The notes under the pieces were generated by a model. The model worked only from the letters and a program-made list of their open reading frames with translations, ran no database searches and had not been told where the DNA came from. The position numbers and the translations under genes were made by a program. From the NCBI GenBank assembly GCA_964626275.1, contig CAZVCZ010000096.1, positions 1 to 6,326 on the forward strand: a stretch of 6,326 nt of DNA, given 5' to 3'. Positions 1 through 4,772 of the stretch are shown here, piece by piece. The stretch is from M55B157 sp964626275 (GTDB lineage: Bacteria > Actinomycetota > Actinomycetes > S36-B12). How positions within the stretch are numbered: the stretch's first letter is position 1; each line of letters begins with the position of its first letter.

Positions 1-171
1 CCGGTGAGCCTCGAGCCCGGTGACGTCTCCTCCCTCGCCCGACCCCACCTGCATGCAGGCCCGGCGATGCTGCGCGGTTTGGCCCATTCCGATGGCTTCG
101 CCGTGATCGAGCCAGGTGGTGGGCAGCGCGGCACCAGCGTCGCAGTGCTGCCCAATCCCACCATCGCCTGA
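1..171 (+). CDS. moeA: Molybdopterin molybdotransferase MoeA/Glp, C-terminal end (5' truncated by window)
   Basis: Frame 1 is open from the first base to TGA at 169-171 and gives the last 56 residues of a protein. The stretch PAMLRGLAHSDGFAVIEPGG followed by a short TSVAVLPNP strand matches the C-terminal domain (domain IV) of MoeA, where a GLA-x-ADG-like segment, a proline/glycine turn and a final V-x-VLP strand are usual. MoeA inserts molybdate into adenylylated molybdopterin in the last step of molybdenum cofactor synthesis, in the cytoplasm. The catalytic part lies outside the window, so the assignment rests on this short tail alone. The next gene starts 24 bp downstream on the same strand, which suggests a shared transcript. 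A paralogous Mo-cofactor protein of the same fold cannot be excluded. Confidence 0.75.
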   Translation, partial: PVSLEPGDVSSLARPHLHAGPAMLRGLAHSDGFAVIEPGGGQRGTSVAVLPNPTIA

Positions 172-195
172 CCACCCGGAGTAGCGTCATGGCAC

Positions 196-1323
196 GTGGC
201 ACGGAGTTGGTTTCGCGAAAATGTCTCCCTGCGCCAGCAGGATGGCGATGCCGACGAGGGCGTCCGGATCTTCCTGCCCTCCCGACGGATGCATCCGGCC
301 CTTCAAATCGGCCTTCGACTCCTTGTCGCCGTCGGAGCACTGTTCGTCACCGCGATCATCGTCTACCTCGAGCGGGACTGCTACGACGACAACGGCCAAC
401 TCGGGGCCATCACGTTCATCGACGCTCTTTACTACGCGACCGTGTCACTCTCGACCACCGGCTATGGCGACATCGCCCCGGTGTGCGAGTCAGCACGCTT
501 GGTCAACGTCATCGTCATTACGCCGTTGCGGTTCCTCTTCCTCATCGTCCTCATCGGCACCACCGTGGAGGTCCTCACGAAGCGAACACGCGAGGAGTTC
601 CGTCAGAATCAGTGGAGGCGCAAGGTGCACGACCACACCGTCATCGTCGGATTCGGCGTCAAGGGACGCTCCGCGGCGCGCACACTGCTGGAGAACGGTG
701 TGCGCGCCGACAAGATCATCGTCGTCGCGCAGGATCCCGATGGGATCGCCGATGCGATGCGCATGGGTCTCGCGGCCGTGAAGGGCGACGGACGACGCAT
801 CGACATCCTGCGCGAGGCGGCAACTGAACGGGCCCAGCAGATCGTCATCGCGACCGATGAGGATGACACCTCCGTCCTGGTCACACTCACAGCCCGACGA
901 CTCGCCCCCGCGGCGAACATCGTCTGCGCAGTCCGCGAATCCTCCAACGCCGACATCCTGCGTCAATCCGGTGCTGACAGTGTCATCCAGACCGCGGAGT
1001 CTGCGGGCAATCTCATGGCGCTCACCCTCGTGTCTCCCGAAGCCGGTGACCTCATGGAGGACCTGCTGGAATCCGGCCGCGGACTCGAGATCGTGCAGCG
1101 CTCGATCACGAAGGAAGAACTCGGCCTGGCTCCGTCGGAGATCGATACGCAGAGTGAGGTTGTCCTCGCGGTGGTCCGCGATGGAGAGATGCACCGGTTC
1201 AATCAGCGGCAGGTGCGAATCCTGGAGCGGCTCGACGAACTCGTCGTGATCCGCGAGGCTGCTACGCGATCCGATGACGACTCCGATCGAGGGACAGCCG
1301 GGACGTACTCCAGCGGCGACTGA
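196..1323 (+). CDS. Two-TM potassium channel with RCK (TrkA-N) domain
   Basis: The 375-residue product has the architecture of an MthK-like K+ channel. A cytoplasmic N-terminus is followed by TM1 at about residues 37-58, a pore helix at 75-86, the selectivity filter TTGYGD at 87-92 and TM2 at about 101-127. A cytoplasmic RCK domain starts near 147 with the Rossmann nucleotide loop GFGVKG (152-157) and an acidic residue ending strand 2 (D180); a TrkA-C-like lobe follows at about 280-355. The product should form a tetrameric inner-membrane K+ pore gated by ligand binding to the RCK ring; the ligand is not evident. The start is a GTG with no well-placed ribosome-binding site: GGAG at 178-181 is 14 nt away and better spaced for the out-of-frame ATG at 189. 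The next in-frame ATG is codon 32, just before TM1, so the N-terminus is uncertain. The flanking same-strand genes are 24 bp upstream and 28 bp downstream. Confidence 0.9.
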   Translation: MARSWFRENVSLRQQDGDADEGVRIFLPSRRMHPALQIGLRLLVAVGALFVTAIIVYLERDCYDDNGQLGAITFIDALYYATVSLSTTGYGDIAPVCESARLVNVIVITPLRFLFLIVLIGTTVEVLTKRTREEFRQNQWRRKVHDHTVIVGFGVKGRSAARTLLENGVRADKIIVVAQDPDGIADAMRMGLAAVKGDGRRIDILREAATERAQQIVIATDEDDTSVLVTLTARRLAPAANIVCAVRESSNADILRQSGADSVIQTAESAGNLMALTLVSPEAGDLMEDLLESGRGLEIVQRSITKEELGLAPSEIDTQSEVVLAVVRDGEMHRFNQRQVRILERLDELVVIREAATRSDDDSDRGTAGTYSSGD

Positions 1324-1351
1324 TCACCATCGCCTGGCACACTCGCGTCCT

Positions 1352-2329
1352 ATGCATGCCATCGTCATCGATACCCCTGGTGGACCCGAGGCACTCACCT
1401 GGCAGGAGGTACCCGACCCTGTTCCGGCCGCTGGTGAGGTGCTCGTCAAGGTTGCCGCGAGCGCGGTGAATCGGGCTGATGTCCTGCAGCGAAGGGGGTT
1501 CTATCCGCCGCCTCCGGGGGCGAGTGCCTATCCCGGACTGGAATGCTCCGGCACGGTGGTCGGTCTCGGTGCCGGCGTGGATTCAGTATCAGTCGGGGAC
1601 GAGGTGTGCTGCCTGCTCGCCGGCGGTGGCTATGCCGAGTTGGTGGCCGTTCCCGCCGGACAGTGCATGACTATTCCGCGCGGGGTGGATCTCGTGACCG
1701 CCGCCGGACTCCCCGAGGTCGCGTGCACGGTGTGGTCGAACCTCGTCATGGTGGCCGGACTCACCCGCGGGGACTGGCTCCTCGTCCATGGCGGTGGCGG
1801 TGGGATCGGCACGATGGCGATCCAGGTCGCACGTCTGCTCGGCGCCCACGTCGCCGTGACGGCCGGGTCCCAGGAGAAACTCGACGTCTGCGCCGAACTC
1901 GGCGCCGAGGTGTGCGTCAACTACCGCGATCAGGATTTCGTCGAGGTTGTGCGCGCCGAGACCGGTGGTCGCGGTGTCGATGTCGTCCTCGACAACATGG
2001 GTGCGGCCTATCTCCAGCGCAATGTCGATGTGCTCGCTCGCGGTGGACGCGTGGTGATCATCGGGTTGCAGGGCGGGGTGAACGGGGAGTTGGATCTCGG
2101 AGTGCTGCTGCGCACCTCCGCCTCCGTGCAGGCGACCACGCTGCGGTCTCGACCCCTCGATGAGAAGGCGGAGATCTGCGAGGCCGTCGAGCGGCATGTG
2201 TGGCCGTGGATCGAGGCGGGGCTGCTGCGCCCCGTCGTCGATCGAGCGGTGCCGATGTCGAATGCGGCGAGCGCCCACGCGGCCCTCGAGGCCGGCGACA
2301 TCACCGGCAAAGTCCTCCTCACCCCCTGA
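1352..2329 (+). CDS. NAD(P)H:quinone oxidoreductase, PIG3/zeta-crystallin-like (zinc-free MDR)
   Basis: This is a 325-residue medium-chain dehydrogenase/reductase without zinc ligands. The GroES-like half holds AASAVNRADVLQRRGFYPPP (36-55), characteristic of the PIG3 (TP53I3) quinone oxidoreductase branch, and PGLECSGTV (61-69). The Rossmann half has the NADPH glycine loop HGGGGGIGTMAIQ (146-158), and the protein ends in the usual DITGKVLL strand. The family reduces quinones with NADPH, often by single-electron transfer; the physiological substrate is unknown. I start at the ATG at 1352, because MHAIVIDTPGGPEAL is the normal N-terminus. The in-frame ATG at 1274 would add 26 unrelated residues and overlap the channel gene. 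The stop TGA (2327-2329) shares its last two bases with the first two of the palindromic element downstream. Confidence 0.9.
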   Translation: MHAIVIDTPGGPEALTWQEVPDPVPAAGEVLVKVAASAVNRADVLQRRGFYPPPPGASAYPGLECSGTVVGLGAGVDSVSVGDEVCCLLAGGGYAELVAVPAGQCMTIPRGVDLVTAAGLPEVACTVWSNLVMVAGLTRGDWLLVHGGGGGIGTMAIQVARLLGAHVAVTAGSQEKLDVCAELGAEVCVNYRDQDFVEVVRAETGGRGVDVVLDNMGAAYLQRNVDVLARGGRVVIIGLQGGVNGELDLGVLLRTSASVQATTLRSRPLDEKAEICEAVERHVWPWIEAGLLRPVVDRAVPMSNAASAHAALEAGDITGKVLLTP

Positions 2330-2399
2330 ATCCGCTCACGAAATGGTCGCCATTTCGTGAGCCAATCGTGGAGATCACGACCATTTCGTGAGCGGATTC
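2328..2399. repeat. 72-bp palindromic element, left copy
   Basis: Perfect 22-bp inverted repeats (2328-2349 and 2378-2399, beginning GAATCCGCTCACGAAATGG) enclose 28 bp. Inside, the left arm can alternatively pair with an adjacent inverted copy: 2334-2346 and 2350-2362 form a perfect 13-bp stem around the loop TCG. The element therefore has three copies of the GCTCACGAAATGG unit, one forward and two reverse. It starts within the stop codon of the oxidoreductase gene and fills most of the 108-bp gap before the accessory gene. A related copy in inverted orientation lies at 3478-3549. It could work as a transcript-end hairpin, but no T-tract follows, so I call it a repeat and not a terminator. 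No obvious target duplication flanks it. Confidence 0.9.
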
Positions 2400-2437
2400 C
2401 TGGATTGTCGAGCGCCTGTGGATGGCGGACGTGCAGC

Positions 2438-3505
2438 ATGACAGTTTCTGGCACCGTCTCCCGTATGTCTCCGCACACGACCGCGCAACGCATTGGTTCC
2501 CTATGCGGAGGTGAACCAGTCTCCATCACCCGCGCGCAGGCTGCCGGCATCACGCGAGCAGAGATCCGCGCGGCGATCTCAGCAGGCACCCTCGAAAGGG
2601 TGCGCCACGGAGTCGTCACTGCAGTCGATATCACACCAGCAGACTCTCGAGAGCATGCAATCGAACGCATGCGGGCCTTGATGTGTCGAGTCGACTCCGA
2701 CCTTGTCATCAGCCATAGCAGTGCAGCTCTCCTTCACAGACTTCCCTTGCCTCCCGGAGTGGACGACACATCAATCCATGTGACGTCTCTGCGCCAAAGA
2801 CGCTTTCGATTACCCGGAGTGGTCGTTCATGCCGCACGAGGTGATGTGGCTGCACAAATCACGGAAGTCGAGGGAATCCCCTCAACTTCTTACCTGAGAA
2901 CTGGAATTGACCTCGCCCGTGGACTCACCCTCCGGGCCGCCCTGATTCCTCTTGATGCATCAGTGCGCCGGGCTGTCATCGAAGACCCCTGTCATCAGAA
3001 ATCTCTCCACGATGATCAACGAGCAGAGTCAGCAATAGTCACCGATCGAGTCCTGCACTCTGTTCAACAACAGGTGGCCAGGTTGCGTTACTGCACCGGC
3101 ATTGACGGCCTGCGATTTGCCGCTTCGGTCACCTCTCCACTCAGTGAGTCACCATTGGAGTCCGCCTCACGTGGCGACCTCATTGATGCCGGCCTCGCTC
3201 CGCTCACCTTGCAGTATCGGTACACCGACGCTGACGGTCGTGATCGTCGTGCAGACATGCTACTTGCAGAGGGATTGATCGGTGAGGCCGACGGAATGGT
3301 CAAGTACGACGGCGAAGCGGGAACCAGACGGTTGAAGGAGGAAAAGCTCCGCGATCTCGCCACCGCCGAAGTCGGAATTCGCACACTGCGATGGTCCGCA
3401 ACCGACGTGTGGTCGCGACGAAACTCCTGGATTCGCCATGTACGTCGGGAGATCTACGCTGCTCGTCGACTTCACCGCAATCCGCTCACCAAATGGTCGC
3501 CCTGA
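2438..3505 (+). CDS. AbiEi-like winged helix plus DUF559/Vsr-like nuclease-fold protein
   Basis: The 355-residue product begins with a winged-helix segment (about residues 24-60, with VSITRAQAAGITRAEIRAAI and the wing GTLERVRHGVV) like the AbiEi antitoxin N-terminal domain. A middle region follows with SHSSAALLHRLPLP (92-105). The C-terminal half resembles the DUF559/Vsr PD-(D/E)XK fold: ESPLESASRGDLIDAGL (237-253), DMLLAEGLIGEADGMVKYDG (273-292, candidate metal/catalytic residues D273, E283, D285, K289), then EEKLRDLATAEVGIRTLRW. Such orphan proteins are common in actinobacteria and poorly characterised. Nuclease activity is inferred from the fold, and no AbiEii-type toxin gene is adjacent. 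The start is uncertain: ATG 2438 has only a weak purine stretch upstream, and ATG 2465 also fits. Hand-counted GC is 34/60 at 2701-2760 and 31/60 at 3001-3060, against 41/60 at 5341-5400 in serS, which suggests acquired DNA. The last eight residues, NPLTKWSP, and the stop are encoded by the right palindromic element. Confidence 0.85.
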   Translation: MTVSGTVSRMSPHTTAQRIGSLCGGEPVSITRAQAAGITRAEIRAAISAGTLERVRHGVVTAVDITPADSREHAIERMRALMCRVDSDLVISHSSAALLHRLPLPPGVDDTSIHVTSLRQRRFRLPGVVVHAARGDVAAQITEVEGIPSTSYLRTGIDLARGLTLRAALIPLDASVRRAVIEDPCHQKSLHDDQRAESAIVTDRVLHSVQQQVARLRYCTGIDGLRFAASVTSPLSESPLESASRGDLIDAGLAPLTLQYRYTDADGRDRRADMLLAEGLIGEADGMVKYDGEAGTRRLKEEKLRDLATAEVGIRTLRWSATDVWSRRNSWIRHVRREIYAARRLHRNPLTKWSP

Positions 3506-3549
3506 GCCGGATGTGCACACCAAATGGCCGCCACTTGGTGAGCGGATTC
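3478..3549. repeat. 72-bp palindromic element, right copy (inverted relative to left copy)
   Basis: Outer arms AATCCGCTCACCAAATGG (3479-3496) and CCACTTGGTGAGCGGATT (3531-3548) are complementary except at one position. A second forward unit, CACCAAATGG (3518-3527), can instead pair with 3531-3540 around the loop CCG, again with that one mismatch. The unit order is forward, forward, reverse, which is the reverse complement of the left element (forward, reverse, reverse). Both elements are 72 bp, and aligned as inverted copies they match well in the arms and poorly in the spacer. Every unit here has C where the left element has G (CACCAAATGG against CACGAAATGG). It covers the end of the accessory gene and stops 7 bp short of the SET gene's stop, so it fills the space between two convergent genes and could end transcription from both sides. 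Confidence 0.85.
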
Positions 3550-3556
3550 CCGGGGG

Positions 3557-4060
3557 TCAGGTGAGGGGGAGGGCGGCGATGCGGCGCACCAGGTACGGCG
3601 AGAACCAGCCGGCGTAGCGCTCCTGCAACACCGGATCCCGCCAGTCCGCACCGGTCACGACCCCACGACACGTAGGCGCCTCGCAGAGGCAGGTGAACTC
3701 GTCGTAGTCGCTGGCATCGCACATCGCGTAGTCGAAGCTCAACTCCTCACCCGGGTCGATGTCGCGCATCGCCACGAGCAACTGCGAGCCGAGCAGCCCA
3801 CAATTCGGCGCACAGGAGTGGTTGAGCATGTCACCAGCCTCCGGTGTCGGAGACGACACGAGGAATAGATCGGCGTCGATCTGGATCGAGCGGCTCTGGC
3901 GATCATGTGGCAGTTCAGCCAGGTTCGCTCCCGTCATCACCCACCCGCCGAAACAGGCCACGGTCTCCCCAGCCCGAATCGGCTCGACAACGAAGGAACC
4001 CCATCCCTTCGACCCCGCGGGGCGCGCCTGCGCCTTGGGTGTCAGCCAGTTGTAATCCAA
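3557..4060 (-). CDS. SET-domain protein with post-SET zinc cysteines
   Basis: Translated from TTG at 4060 this is a 167-residue, nearly minimal SET protein. SKGWGSFVVEPIRAGETV (17-34) is the SET-N signature, MLNHSCAPNCG (78-88) the NHSCxPN S-adenosylmethionine/knot motif and GEELSFDYA (104-112) the second knot motif, with Y111 as the expected catalytic tyrosine. The post-SET segment CLCEAPTCRG (124-133) gives three cysteines which, with C83, could bind one zinc as in eukaryotic SUV39-type enzymes. By family it is a SAM-dependent protein-lysine methyltransferase, cytoplasmic, with unknown target. I prefer the TTG because AGAGGA (4067-4072) lies 6 nt upstream of it. A GTG at 4112-4114 would add 18 residues of low-information sequence, has no ribosome-binding site and is only 3 nt from a possible -10 (TACTTT, 4118-4123). 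The gene is convergent with the AbiEi/DUF559 gene and divergent from bpa. Confidence 0.85.
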   Translation of the reverse strand: MDYNWLTPKAQARPAGSKGWGSFVVEPIRAGETVACFGGWVMTGANLAELPHDRQSRSIQIDADLFLVSSPTPEAGDMLNHSCAPNCGLLGSQLLVAMRDIDPGEELSFDYAMCDASDYDEFTCLCEAPTCRGVVTGADWRDPVLQERYAGWFSPYLVRRIAALPLT

Positions 4061-4066
4061 CGAGTG

Positions 4067-4072
4067 TCCTCT
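4067..4072 (-). promoter_or_regulatory. Shine-Dalgarno site deciding the SET gene start
   Basis: On the minus strand AGAGGA is followed by a 6-nt spacer (CACTCG) and TTG at 4060-4058. This is the best-looking ribosome-binding site near either candidate start and is the reason for choosing the TTG over the GTG at 4114. It assumes normal initiation on TTG, which is uncommon but used in actinobacteria. Confidence 0.5.
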
Positions 4073-4130
4073 CGACGGTGCCGCTGCGGAATTGACCGGT
4101 CCCTGGCCGGTCACGGCAAAGTAGCCGCCG

Positions 4131-4175
4131 ATTGTGCCACGCGAAGATGAACAAAGGCACCCCCGGTGGCACGAT
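4131..4175. promoter_or_regulatory. Imperfect 10-bp inverted repeat in the SET/bpa divergent promoter region
   Basis: ATTGTGCCAC (4131-4140) and GTGGCACGAT (4166-4175) are complementary at 9 of 10 positions, separated by 25 bp. The right half overlaps CACGAT (4170-4175), which sits 7 nt upstream of the bpa ATG, where a -10 box of a leaderless mRNA would be. The left half lies upstream of the possible SET -10 (4118-4123). It could be an operator serving both genes, but a chance repeat in GC-rich DNA is possible. Confidence 0.35.
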
Positions 4176-4182
4176 TGGGGGC

Positions 4183-4734
4183 ATGGGAGATGAGAACACA
4201 GACGAGACGCCGGTGAACACCCTGATCGCCCTCACCTCCGATGACACGTCTGAGGACGACAGCACTCAGAGCATCACCGACCTGGTCTCCCAGCCGGCGA
4301 AGGTCATGCGCATCGGGTCGATGATCAAGCAGCTGCTCGAGGAGGTGAAGTCCGCCCCGCTCGACGAGGCGGCCCGAGCCCGACTGCGCGACATCCACGC
4401 CCGCTCCCTCTCCGAACTCGAGGACGGCCTCGCCCCCGAACTCGTCGACGAACTCAATCGACTCTCGCTTCCGCTCACCGATGACGATGCGCCGAGCGAA
4501 GCGGAGTTGCGCATCGCGCAGGCACAGCTCGTCGGCTGGCTCGAGGGCCTGTTCCACGGCATCCAGACCGCGCTCTTCGCCCAGCAGATGGCAGCCCGGG
4601 CTCAGTTCGAGGAGATGCGCCGCCGCGCCGGGTCGCCCCAGGCGATGCTGCCTCCGGGGATGGTCATTTCCGCAGGCGAGCAGCCCGAGGTTGGCGCCGA
4701 GCCTGATCGCTCGACGCACGGACCGTACCTGTGA
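4183..4734 (+). CDS. bpa: Bacterial proteasome activator Bpa
   Basis: The 183-residue product matches the Bpa (PafE, DUF2587) family closely as I recall Mycobacterium tuberculosis Rv3780. It has the conserved stretches ITDLVSQPAKVMRIGSMIKQ (31-50), LRDIHARSLSELEDGLAPEL (68-87) and the long helix AELRIAQAQLVGWLEGLFHG (107-126), continuing through IQTALFAQQMAARAQ. Bpa forms a dodecameric ring of four-helix-bundle subunits that docks on the 20S proteasome with its C-terminal tail and opens the gate without ATP, feeding in unfolded or damaged proteins. The tail here is HGPYL, keeping the penultimate tyrosine needed for docking, where the mycobacterial tail is GQYL. The N-terminal 30 residues are acidic and variable. 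I start at ATG 4183; an in-frame TTG at 4132 would add 17 residues with no support. No proteasome genes are in the window. serS follows 38 bp downstream. Confidence 0.93.
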   Translation: MGDENTDETPVNTLIALTSDDTSEDDSTQSITDLVSQPAKVMRIGSMIKQLLEEVKSAPLDEAARARLRDIHARSLSELEDGLAPELVDELNRLSLPLTDDDAPSEAELRIAQAQLVGWLEGLFHGIQTALFAQQMAARAQFEEMRRRAGSPQAMLPPGMVISAGEQPEVGAEPDRSTHGPYL

Positions 4735-4759
4735 TGGCAGCGCAGTGACCCTGGTCGCC

Positions 4760-4765
4760 TAACCT
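4760..4765 (+). promoter_or_regulatory. Probable -10 box of serS (leaderless arrangement)
   Basis: TAACCT ends 7 nt before the serS ATG (4773), the spacing expected if transcription starts at or next to the A of the start codon. There is no Shine-Dalgarno sequence before the ATG, which agrees with a leaderless mRNA as is frequent in actinobacteria. No good -35 box is visible 16-18 bp upstream, so this is a moderate call. Confidence 0.5.
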
Positions 4766-4772
4766 TGGTCGC

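Noticed and set aside
189..827. ATG with a well-spaced GGAG at 178-181 opening a 212-codon frame
   Set aside because: The translation is arginine/histidine-rich with no motif, while the overlapping frame encodes the channel with its TTGYGD filter. Its ribosome-binding site is noted only as a complication for the channel start.
490..1194. Long open frame on the minus strand opposite the potassium channel gene
   Set aside because: It mirrors the codon pattern of the strongly supported channel gene, has no recognisable domain and is rich in D/R/H runs typical of antisense frames in GC-rich DNA.
1274..1351. Upstream ATG extending the quinone oxidoreductase by 26 residues
   Set aside because: The extra residues are unlike the family N-terminus and overlap the channel gene by 50 bp; MHAIVIDTPGG at 1352 is the usual start.
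2334..2362. Intrinsic (Rho-independent) terminator after the oxidoreductase gene
   Set aside because: The 13-bp hairpin is perfect, but no T-rich tract follows and the hairpin belongs to a repeated element, so termination is not shown by sequence.
2328..3549. CRISPR array or insertion sequence
   Set aside because: There are only two widely separated palindromic elements, no regular spacers and no transposase frame between them; the enclosed gene is AbiEi/DUF559-like.
3486..3722. 78-codon minus-strand frame reading through the right repeat
   Set aside because: It lies in another frame across the SET gene's C-terminal coding part and has no independent support; it is useful only for showing that the repeat arm encodes NPLTKW on the minus strand as well.
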